A DNA stretch of 64,000 nucleotides from Shewanella psychromarinicola (GTDB taxonomy: Bacteria > Pseudomonadota > Gammaproteobacteria > Enterobacterales > Shewanellaceae). The notes below the pieces were generated by a model, which saw only the letters and a list, made by a program, of their open reading frames with translations, was not told the DNA's origin and searched no databases. Made by a program: the position numbers and the translations under genes. The stretch spans positions 1 to 64,000 of the forward strand of contig NZ_CP034073.1 in NCBI RefSeq assembly GCF_003855155.1. The letters run 5' to 3'. Positions within the stretch are counted from its first letter, which is position 1; each line of letters starts with the position of its first letter. This document shows, one piece after another, positions 1 through 8,295 of this stretch.

Positions 1-27
1 TTTAAATGCTTTTGATATGGAGATCAG

Positions 28-457
28 ATGAGGGATAAAACACTCGTGAGTGGCCACTTTAATACCAACCTAGCTCGGTACTGGTTATGGTCTACCTACG
101 TAACATTCTGCTTCAACGTTATGGCTATTACATTGTTACTATCATGGTTTCCATTAAGAATTTTAGTGACAAAACGTTACATCACAAATATGAGTGCTCA
201 ATTAATCGAGCAGAAACGCATTGTGCGTGCAAACTTACTCACTAATTCTGAACATACTGATAGGGCATTTATTCAAGCGCACATGATGCACATCTTTGGC
301 CTAGATAAACTCAGCGTAAACAAACACAATTGAATCCGCTATAAGAGCTCTAATTAACCTAACAGGTGTTATTGATGCAACGGGATTTAGAGCACAAATA
401 CGGGTACGAAAATCATTCCTAAATGGGCTAAAAAAACAACATGTCGACCACCCCTAA
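28..457 (+). pseudogene. Decayed bPH2 (DUF304/YdbS-like) membrane protein gene
   Basis: The first reading frame gives 101 residues ending at 333. It has a hydrophobic segment at residues 18-45, then RILVTKRYITNMSAQL, which resembles the membrane-to-PH junction of bacterial PH-domain (bPH2) proteins. Right after its stop, the frame shifted by one reads on to a stop at 457 with NLTGVIDATGFRAQIR, which looks like the closing helix of the same domain (family pattern L-x-G-V-x-D-A-x-G-F-R). The two halves therefore look like one gene broken by a frameshift near 310-330. The middle also seems too short between NLLTN and GLDKLSV, suggesting a small internal deletion. Role of the family is unclear. 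Nothing recognisable lies between 458 and 562. Confidence 0.6.
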
Positions 458-562
458 TACGGATGCATTGCTCCTCAACTATCTACAAAAAATGCACACA
501 AGCTTATTATCGATAAAACAGTCATTAACCGTTAAACAATCAAATTAGGTCGTTTTTTTATC

Positions 563-1828
563 ATGCTAAATCAAAAAACTGCATTAGCCCTACCGTGGAT
601 GTCTCGTGTTAGCACCCTCTTTAAAGCCACAGGACCGGGAATCTTAATGGCCGCTGCCGCGATTGGCGCCTCTCATTTAGTCGCCTCAACCCGAGCGGGA
701 GCCGAGTTTGGTTGGCAGCTTGCGTGGCTGATTTTATTAGTTAATATCGTTAAATATCCTTTCTTCGCCGCAGGCGCTCGCTACACCGCAGCAACGGATG
801 AGAGTTTATTGCACGGCTATCATAAGCAAGGTCGTGGCTATTTAATGCTGTTTACCGGGCTTAACGTTATTGCCGCCATTGCCAGTACGGCGGGGGTATG
901 CATGTTAACCGCGGCCATGTTAACCCAGTTTATTCCGCTATCGATTGATGTATTAGCGCTAATTGTACTGGTCAGCTCATTGGCATTATTAATTTTCGGC
1001 CACTACAAACTGCTTGATAAAATGACCAAGATCATCATGTTGGCACTTACTCTAACCACATTAGTCGCCGTAGCATTAGCCTTTAATCGGCATACAGGAT
1101 TCGGGGCATCAGACGTTGCCGAATCGCCTTGGCAATGGGCTTATGTGGGCTTTTTAGTGGCGATGATGGGCTGGATGCCCGCGCCAATTGAGGTCAGTAC
1201 TTGGAACTCATTATGGTTAATAGAAAAACGTAAAACCCAAACGGTGACCGCCAAGCAGGCTATTTTTGATTTTAATCTAGGCTATGTCACCACGGCATTA
1301 CTGGCGATTGTATTTTTAGCGTTAGGCGCATTAGTGATGCACGGCAGCGGTGAACGATTCTCAGATTCTGGAGCCGTATTTGCCTCACAATTGATCACTC
1401 TTTACAGCCAAGTGATGGGCAATGAAAGCCGTTATTTGATTGGGATAGTGGCGTTTTTATGTATTTTTAGCACCACAGTGACGGTAATTGATGGTTATAG
1501 CCGCACACTCGATATGGGCTGGCGATTGCTGACCAATAAGCCTGCTCAACGCTCGCACCTAACGGCAATGATGCTAGCCATCAGCGCCTTAGGGTTATTA
1601 CTGATTTTATTTTTTAAAGGGCCATTATTACCTTTATTAGAATTTGTGATGATATTAGCGTTCATGACTACCGTCATTTTTGCCTGGTTAAATTACCGCT
1701 TAATGACCAGCAAATCTCTAGATGCTAAACATCGTTATGGCCCGGTAATGGTCGGACTCTCTTGGGTAGGCTTACTGTATTTAACCGGCTTTGCTGGGCT
1801 ATTTATTTACTGGTATCTAGCTAAATAA
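563..1828 (+). CDS. Nramp-family transporter lacking canonical metal-site residues
   Basis: A 421-residue polytopic inner-membrane protein of the size and layout of Nramp (SLC11-like) divalent metal/proton symporters, with about 11 hydrophobic segments. TM1 begins GPGILMAAAAIGASHLVAST. Canonical Nramps carry Asp-Pro-Gly-Asn here, and the Asp and Asn coordinate the metal. The TM6 equivalent reads GWMPAPIEVSTWNSLW, where canonical members have Met-Pro-His. Both metal-binding signatures are therefore replaced, so Mn/Fe transport should not be assumed. The helix breaks are still proline/glycine-rich, so the fold is probably retained. The ATG at 563 lacks a clear ribosome site; an in-frame ATG 12 codons later is an alternative. 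A repeat array follows directly after the stop. Confidence 0.8.
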   Translation: MLNQKTALALPWMSRVSTLFKATGPGILMAAAAIGASHLVASTRAGAEFGWQLAWLILLVNIVKYPFFAAGARYTAATDESLLHGYHKQGRGYLMLFTGLNVIAAIASTAGVCMLTAAMLTQFIPLSIDVLALIVLVSSLALLIFGHYKLLDKMTKIIMLALTLTTLVAVALAFNRHTGFGASDVAESPWQWAYVGFLVAMMGWMPAPIEVSTWNSLWLIEKRKTQTVTAKQAIFDFNLGYVTTALLAIVFLALGALVMHGSGERFSDSGAVFASQLITLYSQVMGNESRYLIGIVAFLCIFSTTVTVIDGYSRTLDMGWRLLTNKPAQRSHLTAMMLAISALGLLLILFFKGPLLPLLEFVMILAFMTTVIFAWLNYRLMTSKSLDAKHRYGPVMVGLSWVGLLYLTGFAGLFIYWYLAK

Positions 1829-1838
1829 TCTCACTAAA

Positions 1839-2560
1839 AGCCTAGAACGCTGCGCTGCTAGTACGCTTCGCGGCTAGAGGCTATAAAATCAACAGCCTAG
1901 CAGCGAAGCGATACTAGTAGACCAAAGGTCGCCCTAGCAGCGAAGCGATACTAGCAGACCGAAGGTCGCCCTAGCAGCGAAGCGATACTAGCAGACCGAA
2001 GGTCGCACTAGCAGCGAAGCGATACTAGCAGACCGAAGGTCGCCCTAGCAGCGAAGCGATACTAGCAGACCGAAGGTCGCCCTAGCAGCGAAGCGATACT
2101 AGCAGACCGAAGGTCGCCCTAGCAGCGAAGCGATACTAGCAGACCGAAGGTCGCCCTAGCAGCGAAGCGATACTAGCAGACCGAAGGTCGCCCTAGCAGC
2201 GAAGCGATACTAGCAGACCGAAGGTCGCCCTAGCAGCGAAGCGATACTAGCAGACCGAAGGTCGCCCTAGCAGCGAAGCGATACTAGCAGACCGAAGGTC
2301 GCCCTAGCAGCGAAGCGATACTAGCAGACCGAAGGTCGCCCTAGCAGCGAAGCGATACTAGCAGACCGAAGGTCGCCCTAGCAGCGAAGCGATACTAGCA
2401 GACCGAAGGTCGCCCTAGCAGCGAAGCGATACTAGCAGACCGAAGGTCGCCCTAGCAGCGAAGCGACACTAGCAGACCGAAGGTCGCCCTAGCAGCGAAG
2501 CGATACTAGCAGACCGAAGGTCGCCCTAGCAGCAAAGCGACACTAGCAGGGATAGAAATC
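1839..2560. repeat. CTAG/hairpin tandem array, 37-bp unit, 17 full copies
   Basis: A leader module at 1839-1896 (ending GGCTATAAAATC plus a short spacer) is followed by 17 complete 37-bp units from 1897 to 2525, then a partial eighteenth from 2526. Each unit has two CTAG-footed half-modules. One is CTAGCA followed by GCGAAGC, a known ultra-stable DNA mini-hairpin. The other is CTAGCA followed by GACC-GAA-GGTC, a perfect four-pair stem with a GAA loop. Copies are almost identical; the first and last carry most of the changes. The unit length is not a multiple of three and no protein is implied. CTAG, normally a rare tetramer in enterobacterial-type genomes, occurs about 36 times. Related sequence occurs at 5.76-5.99 kb, 23.06-23.20 kb and 54.79-55.22 kb. 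Confidence 0.97.
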
Positions 2561-2667
2561 GATTGCCGTTCTAGCAGGATTAATCTGACTAATGAATGAT
2601 TACCCGTTATAATAGCATTTAGTCAATTGACCTAAACCATTAATGCGCCGCCGCGCCAGAGAACCTT

Positions 2668-3132
2668 ATGATTAACAATGATATTCTTCGCCGTATTCGC
2701 TTTGTGTTTGATTATTCAAATGCCAAGATGACTAATATTTTCAGTCAAGCCAATGTAGAAATGTCTTCAGAGCAAATTATAGCGCTGTTGAAAAAAGAGG
2801 AAGAAGAAGGTTATCAAGCATGTAATGACACATTAATGTGCCAGTTTTTAGACGGTTTGATCATTAATAACCGTGGCTTAAAGCCTGGAACAGAAGTGCC
2901 GACACCGTTAAAGCAATTGACTAATAACCTTATGTTCAAAAAATTACGCGTCGCGCTCGAAATGCGTGAAGAAGATATTATTGCCACATTAGCTTTAGCT
3001 GATTTTGCGATGACTAAATCTGAGTTAAGCGCGCTGTTCCGTAACCCTAATCATAAAAACTATAAGCCTTGTGGCGACCAAGTATTAAGAAACTTCGTCA
3101 AAGGTTTATCGATCAAACACCGCGGTAAGTAA
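2668..3132 (+). CDS. yehS: DUF1456 family protein YehS
   Basis: A 154-residue soluble protein matching the DUF1456/YehS family in length (about 156 in E. coli) and in its duplicated architecture. Residues 1-70 and 88-152 each begin with an N-x-x-L/F-x-x-L/V-R pattern and end in a FLDGLI or FVKGLS segment. The function of the family is not known; the two halves are all-helical repeats. It stands alone between the repeat array and maeA, with a terminator just downstream. The ribosome site before ATG is weak (GAGAACC). Confidence 0.88.
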   Translation: MINNDILRRIRFVFDYSNAKMTNIFSQANVEMSSEQIIALLKKEEEEGYQACNDTLMCQFLDGLIINNRGLKPGTEVPTPLKQLTNNLMFKKLRVALEMREEDIIATLALADFAMTKSELSALFRNPNHKNYKPCGDQVLRNFVKGLSIKHRGK

Positions 3133-3164
3133 TATATAACTTGATATTGATATAATACCGTATT

Positions 3165-3193
3165 AATGCGTAGCTTAGGCTGCGCATTTTTGT
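3165..3193 (+). terminator. Rho-independent terminator after yehS
   Basis: The sequence AATGCGTAGC, TTAG loop, GCTGCGCATT forms a stem with one mismatch and is followed by a T-rich run. It lies 33 bases after the yehS stop. Confidence 0.75.
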
Positions 3194-3360
3194 TTCTGGG
3201 GTTTACATTAAAACAACACAATAGTGAGCGATGAATAAAAGTACTTAATAAAAATGTGATTTAACTCACTTAACCGACCACAAAAAAGAACAGACGTGAT
3301 AATCTACAATTACAAAAAAAGCCCTATTCTAATAACGATCTAACACATTAAGGTTTCCCC

Positions 3361-5049
3361 ATGGACGATAACAAACGCCCCCTCTATCTTCCTTTTGCTG
3401 GCCCAGCGATCCTTGAATCACCTCTGCTTAATAAAGGCAGTGCATTTAGTGAAGAAGAACGCGTATTTTTCAACCTTGAAGGCCTCATTCCTTGGGTTAT
3501 TGAAACCATTGATGAACAAGCTTCACGTGCATACGAACAATTTAAAAGCGTCACCAATGATCTTAATAAGCACATCTATCTGCGCAATATTCAAGATACT
3601 AACGAAACCTTATTTTACCGTTTAGTGCGTAATCACATCAGCGAAATGATGCCGATTATTTACACCCCTACGGTGGGTTTAGCCTGCGAGCGTTTTTCTA
3701 AAAATTATCGTCGTAACCGCGGATTATTCATTTCATATCCAAATAAAGATCGTATTGATGATATTTTGAATAATTCCACCCGTCAGAAAGTCAAAGTCAT
3801 TGTGGTCACTGACGGAGAACGTATTCTCGGCTTAGGTGACCAAGGCATTGGTGGCATGGGGATCCCGATCGGTAAATTATCGCTATACACTAGCTGTGGT
3901 GGGATCAGTCCAGCATACTGTCTTGCGGTGACCTTAGATGTGGGTACCGATAACCCACATTTACTTGAAGACCCTATGTACATGGGCTGGCGTCATCAAC
4001 GAATTGGCGGCGAAGAATATACTGAATTTGTTGAAGCCTTTATGCAAGCAGTAAGTCGTCGCTGGCCTGATGCATTGATTCAGTTTGAAGATTTTGCGCA
4101 AAAAAATGCTATGCCACTACTTGAGCGTTATAAAGATCAATACTGTAGTTTCAACGATGATATTCAAGGCACTGCTGCTGTTACTGTCGGCTCACTACTG
4201 GCCGCTTGTAAAGCCGCTAATAGTAAACTTAGCGAACAACGTATTACCTTCTTAGGTGCAGGTAGTGCAGGTTGCGGAATTGCCGAAGCCATTGTGGCCA
4301 CAATGGTGTCAGAAGGCATTAGTGAACTACAAGCGCGCTCACAAGTATTTATGGTCGATCGTTGGGGCTTGTTACTCGACAACATGCCTAACTTATTACC
4401 CTTCCAACAAAAGCTGACCCAACATTGCGCCACGATTGAAGCGTGGGACAACTATAGTGACAATATTTCGTTACTTGATGTGGTTAATAATGCCAAACCG
4501 ACAGTATTGATTGGGGTCTCTGGCTCACCAGGCCTGTTTACTGAAGAAATCATTCGAGCAATGCACAGCCATTGTAAACGCCCTATTGTATTCCCATTAT
4601 CGAATCCAACCAGCCGCGTTGAAGCAACACCAAAAGATATTATGCATTGGACATCAGGCCAGGCATTAGTGGCAACAGGCAGCCCATTTGAACCTGTGGT
4701 CATTAATGGTGAAACCTTTGAGATAGCACAGTGTAATAACAGCTTTATCTTCCCAGGTATTGGCTTAGGTGTTTTATCTTGTGGTGCAAGACGCGTGTCC
4801 GATGAAATGTTAATGGCATCAAGCCGCGCCTTAGCAGAATGTTCGCCATTAGGTAAAAATGGCATAGGTTCGCTGCTGCCACCTCTAGAAGAGATTCAAT
4901 CTGTCAGTAAGTATATTGCTTTTGCCGTTGCCAAAGCGGCAATTGATCAAGGTTTAGCCTTACCTTGTACCGATGATTTGCTGCAGCAATCAATTGAAGC
5001 TAACTTTTGGGAACCTGAATATCGTCGTTACAAACGTACTTCATTCTAA
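3361..5049 (+). CDS. maeA: NAD-dependent malic enzyme (oxidative decarboxylation of malate)
   Basis: 562 residues, against 565 for E. coli MaeA (SfcA). The enzyme converts malate to pyruvate and CO2 while reducing NAD; it is cytosolic and connects the TCA cycle with gluconeogenesis. Seen in the sequence: the malic-enzyme N-terminal domain (residues about 60-265) with [16 protein letters not shown] and the metal-site run [16 protein letters not shown], then a Rossmann domain with [16 protein letters not shown] near residue 300 and [13 protein letters not shown] near 415. Length and motifs fit a complete enzyme. The gene stands alone, with about 165 bases of upstream region after the yehS terminator and its own terminator downstream. 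Confidence 0.96.
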   Translation: MDDNKRPLYLPFAGPAILESPLLNKGSAFSEEERVFFNLEGLIPWVIETIDEQASRAYEQFKSVTNDLNKHIYLRNIQDTNETLFYRLVRNHISEMMPIIYTPTVGLACERFSKNYRRNRGLFISYPNKDRIDDILNNSTRQKVKVIVVTDGERILGLGDQGIGGMGIPIGKLSLYTSCGGISPAYCLAVTLDVGTDNPHLLEDPMYMGWRHQRIGGEEYTEFVEAFMQAVSRRWPDALIQFEDFAQKNAMPLLERYKDQYCSFNDDIQGTAAVTVGSLLAACKAANSKLSEQRITFLGAGSAGCGIAEAIVATMVSEGISELQARSQVFMVDRWGLLLDNMPNLLPFQQKLTQHCATIEAWDNYSDNISLLDVVNNAKPTVLIGVSGSPGLFTEEIIRAMHSHCKRPIVFPLSNPTSRVEATPKDIMHWTSGQALVATGSPFEPVVINGETFEIAQCNNSFIFPGIGLGVLSCGARRVSDEMLMASSRALAECSPLGKNGIGSLLPPLEEIQSVSKYIAFAVAKAAIDQGLALPCTDDLLQQSIEANFWEPEYRRYKRTSF

Positions 5050-5145
5050 GAACTGTTAAGTTTCATTGGGCACTTTAGTATTGTAAAGCGCTGATCCTTG
5101 ATAGAAAAATAACTGATTTAAAAGGTTAATCGTCTTTTAAACCAT

Positions 5146-5176
5146 AAAAAATCCCAACCTAAGTTGGGATTTTTTG
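5146..5176. terminator. Bidirectional terminator between maeA and the convergent gene
   Basis: AAAAAATCCCAAC, CTAA, GTTGGGATTTTTT is a perfect stem with A and T tracts on either side, so it can serve both the plus-strand maeA and the minus-strand gene that ends at 5197. Confidence 0.92.
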
Positions 5177-5196
5177 TCTCTATCATCACGACGAAC

Positions 5197-5631
5197 TTAG
5201 GCAGACATCACTTGTCTAAAGCTGTTTAATAATGGACGATCGGTACGCGCTTTTTTAAGCTTACGTAAACACTCTTTCAGTGATTGCTCAGCTAAGCGTC
5301 CAAATACACCATCATATTCGTTATTATTCATCTCTTCTTCAGACTCAGCACTATCAGCAATCTCTTGCGCTGCTCGACTTAATTGCATCCATGCATTGGC
5401 AATATAAAAACCATGAAATTCGGCTTTAGTCATCAATTTCTGTGCACTTGCTGGCAAGGCATTCCATCCATTGGTAAATGCGTTCGCTTTGTCATCCATT
5501 AACTCTTTAAACAAGCCTTCGTAAGCTTCAAGTAAGGTTTCAGGTAACTTGGCCATGGGTAATACTTTATTAGCAACGTTATACGACACTTGCTTAACCA
5601 CTTGTTGATACTGTTGATCTACTGCTGTCAT
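5197..5631 (-). CDS. Conserved small helical protein, possibly DUF3069
   Basis: A 144-residue, largely helical, acidic cytosolic protein with no signal peptide or membrane segment. It contains LLEAYEGLFKELMDDK, the phrase ALPASAQ followed by FHGFYIANAWMQL, and a basic C-terminus (LRKLKKARTDRP). This resembles my memory of the DUF3069 family of Shewanella and Vibrio, but I cannot verify that. No catalytic motif is visible. The stop lies 21 bases from a bidirectional terminator. The ATG is preceded by a purine-rich GAGAGATAAAC. A MITE-like element begins about 30 bases upstream of the start, so its promoter may lie within or next to that element. Confidence 0.7.
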   Translation of the reverse strand: MTAVDQQYQQVVKQVSYNVANKVLPMAKLPETLLEAYEGLFKELMDDKANAFTNGWNALPASAQKLMTKAEFHGFYIANAWMQLSRAAQEIADSAESEEEMNNNEYDGVFGRLAEQSLKECLRKLKKARTDRPLLNSFRQVMSA

Positions 5632-5663
5632 TGTTTATCTCTCAATTAAAATCGGCCTCTAAA

Positions 5664-6018
5664 ATACCCAAGCCACTTCAAAATGCTCGTTTCAGACTCC
5701 CAAAGGGCAAGCCGAGAAACGACATGTTTCTGCGCAATATACAAGCTAAAAGCTACAAGCGAAAAGCCTAGAGCCTAGGACGCTACGGGGCTAGATCCTA
5801 TATAATCTTGTTAGCAAGCGGTGACGAGCGATATCAATAGATGTCAAGCCAAGAGCCCAAGTACTAGACAACTCTATCCGTGATCGCAGCGTTCGCTTGT
5901 TATCGTTTCTGAAGCTTTACTAGCAGCGCAGCGACCCTAACAGGACGCAGCCCACCCTAGAACCTAGTCGCTGTAGGCGCCCTATTCCTAGACCCTTGAA
6001 ATCTGGTCATTTGGGTAT
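5664..6018. mobile_element. MITE-like non-autonomous element A with CTAG-repeat core
   Basis: The left end reads ATACCCAAGCCACTTCAAAA and continues TGCTCGTTTCAG. The right end, on the other strand, reads ATACCCAAATGACCAG. Almost the same left-end sequence (CCCAAGCCACTTCA, two mismatches, TGCTCGTTTCAG) recurs inverted at 23214-23246. The interior (5755-5990) carries degenerate copies of the CTAG family: CCTAGAGCCTAGGACGCTAC, a CTATATAATC leader-like piece, and CTAGCAGCGCAGCG. No ORF for a transposase is present. I read it as a miniature inverted-repeat element of about 355 bp; target-site duplications are not obvious. Confidence 0.6.
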
Positions 6019-6101
6019 ACAACATACGTCGCTGCATATTTAACATCACCTGACGTTGCTAAGCTTCCTTCTGCACCACAAGGTAATAATACTGACAGCA
6101 T
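5988..6101 (-). pseudogene. Secreted-protein remnant truncated by element A
   Basis: On the minus strand an open frame of 37 codons starts at the ATG at 6101, or earlier without an ATG at about 6132 where it reads LQRITQIIVLS. It has a signal-peptide-like stretch (MLSVLLPCGAEG) followed by SLATSGDVKYAATYVVYP. It then runs straight into the inverted-repeat end of the MITE-like element and stops. This looks like the N-terminus of an exported protein whose remainder was replaced by the element. It could also be a chance frame. Positions 6102-6374 otherwise hold only the leader of the next gene. Confidence 0.3.
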
Positions 6102-6374
6102 ACTTAATACGATAATTTGCGTAATTCTTTGCAGTATTTCTATCTCAGTTTATCCCGAGAGGCGTCTTTATACTCGTGAAGATGACTGAATGCAAATTGG
6201 ATAATATCGCCAGAGAAAATAGCAGAAAAGAGCATGTTGTCACATTATTGATAAGACAAAAATATCATTTAACCTAACTAAAAGGTTATAATTTCATCAC
6301 AAGACTTTTCCCGCTGAAGTCTGTACGATTCAAGAACAGAAGCTTCATAATAATAAAATTGAGAAATTGTAGCC

Positions 6375-8261
6375 TTGTCAGTCTTAAAGTTAACTCACAT
6401 TATTAGTGTCATTATGCTCGTTTTTATCATTGGATTAACCAGCATCGCTTATGCTAATCCGATAGATAATCCCCGTGCCGATGAAATTTACCAGCTATTT
6501 GACAGCGGCGGTTTTATTTCTGATAAAGAAAATCGTAAGTTACTCGACGAATATAAAAGTATACTGTCCACCGACGATATTGTTCGGCAAAAACTCTATA
6601 TTCGCCTTAATTGCTGGAGTTTACCGACTAACACAACCGAGAAAATAAAAGCGGCAGTTAACTACGCTGATGAATACCTGCAGATATACAGTCAGCCAAC
6701 CCCATCATTAATCGGCATTGACCTGCAATATTGCAAGGCGTGGTATCTGCACGCACAAGGGAAAAATGACAGCTTATTCGCCGACCTTGACGCGGCCATC
6801 ACCAGCGCTTATCTACTTGAAGATCCGCGTTTAATTGCCGATGGCCGTAGTATTAGAGGTTCAATTCTGTCCTATTTAGGCAATTTTTCTGCGGCACTTG
6901 AGGATCTGATCACTGCGCAAAACTTATATGAGTCGCTTAATTTAACTTATTGGGCCAATGTCAATTTAGGTGACCTAGCAAATAGCTATCGCCGCTTTGG
7001 CGATGCTCAAACCGCGTTAAAATATCAAATAAAGCTCGAAAAAAATTACCTACAAAATAAACAACGTTATGAAGCCAATCTAACCAATAACCAAATAGCA
7101 CTATCATTGGAGAAACTTGAACGTTACGAGGAAGCCATTGCGCGCTACCAAAAAACTCACGATTTTTGGTTAACAGAAAATCACCCGATTGCTGCTGCCG
7201 ATGCATCTATTAGTATTGCTGGCAATTTCATCAACTTAAATAGACTCAACGAAGCCGATGATATTCTCCAACGGGCTCAAAAGTTGATTACACCAGATAA
7301 TGATAATAGTTATAGCTACATGAATTTATTTATGGCCGAGGTGCATTACCTGCAAAATGATTACGACCAAGCCATAATCAAGATTAATAACGCTGAAAAG
7401 GCATTTAACTTTAGTAATAACATCCGTGGACTCAATCAAGCATTACAACTAAAGAGTAAAATATATCAAGCTTCCCAGCAGTGGCAACAAGCCTATGAGG
7501 CGCTGGCGTTATTTGTAGAATCTCATTTATCACTCGATAAACAAGTCTTTTCAGAACGTAATGCAGAGATGCAAGCTCGATTTAATACCAACAAAATTCA
7601 AACCGAAAATGAATGGCTTATTCAGCGTGATAAAGATAAAGAAGCGCAATTAAATATTATGCAGCGCAATGAGCAGATGCAGATCGTTATCATCATCTTA
7701 GTTGCGATTATTTTATTGATTGTGTCAATCTTCGCCTACAAGCAAGTGATAAGGAAACAACTCTTTAGACGCCTAGCACTAACCGATGAGCTCACCAAAC
7801 TCGCCAATAGACGTGACACATATGCTCAAGGTAATCACTTCTTATCATCATCAAAACAATCGGGAAGACCTTTTTCGATTATTTCTTTTGATGCAGACCA
7901 TTTTAAAACAGTGAATGACAAATTCGGCCATAACATGGGCGATAAAGTACTGGTAAAACTGGCGTCAATTAGCGCAAGCATGATGCGAGAAACCGATATT
8001 GTAGGTCGTGTTGGCGGTGAAGAATTTTTAATTTTATTGCCTAATATTGATAAAGCTAAAGCCATTGAAATTGCCAATCGCCTAGTGCTCACCATCGAAA
8101 AATATGATTGGTCTCAAATATCAGCCGGACTGCATCAAACCGTCAGTGCCGGTGTGGCTAGCTATAGTAACGAGGAAGACTTGTCACCCTTGTTACTCAA
8201 AGCCGACAAAGCGCTCTATTGTGCCAAAGCTGCTGGGCGAAATTGTGTTAAAGCAGCATAA
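6375..8261 (+). CDS. Exported TPR-sensor diguanylate cyclase (GGDEF)
   Basis: 628 residues. An N-terminal signal sequence (residues 1-28, ending SIAYA) is followed by a helical region of about 400 residues with TPR-like helix pairs (for example YEEAIARYQKTHDFW), predicted periplasmic. One membrane helix lies at about 437-456 (IVIIILVAIILLIVSIFAY), then a cytoplasmic GGDEF domain (about 470-628). The active-site loop is GGEEF, preceded by RETD five residues upstream, the product-inhibition I-site. It should make c-di-GMP in response to a periplasmic signal. The start is TTG; it supplies the basic n-region (SVLKL) of the signal peptide, so I prefer it to the ATG 13 codons later. No clear ribosome site. 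queG begins 34 bases downstream. Confidence 0.88.
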   Translation: MSVLKLTHIISVIMLVFIIGLTSIAYANPIDNPRADEIYQLFDSGGFISDKENRKLLDEYKSILSTDDIVRQKLYIRLNCWSLPTNTTEKIKAAVNYADEYLQIYSQPTPSLIGIDLQYCKAWYLHAQGKNDSLFADLDAAITSAYLLEDPRLIADGRSIRGSILSYLGNFSAALEDLITAQNLYESLNLTYWANVNLGDLANSYRRFGDAQTALKYQIKLEKNYLQNKQRYEANLTNNQIALSLEKLERYEEAIARYQKTHDFWLTENHPIAAADASISIAGNFINLNRLNEADDILQRAQKLITPDNDNSYSYMNLFMAEVHYLQNDYDQAIIKINNAEKAFNFSNNIRGLNQALQLKSKIYQASQQWQQAYEALALFVESHLSLDKQVFSERNAEMQARFNTNKIQTENEWLIQRDKDKEAQLNIMQRNEQMQIVIIILVAIILLIVSIFAYKQVIRKQLFRRLALTDELTKLANRRDTYAQGNHFLSSSKQSGRPFSIISFDADHFKTVNDKFGHNMGDKVLVKLASISASMMRETDIVGRVGGEEFLILLPNIDKAKAIEIANRLVLTIEKYDWSQISAGLHQTVSAGVASYSNEEDLSPLLLKADKALYCAKAAGRNCVKAA

Positions 8262-8295
8262 ACGAGTATAATTTTACCGTGTTTACTTAATAATA

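Noticed and set aside
1839..2560. CRISPR-like array
   Set aside because: Repeats are directly contiguous with no unique spacers and no cas genes nearby.
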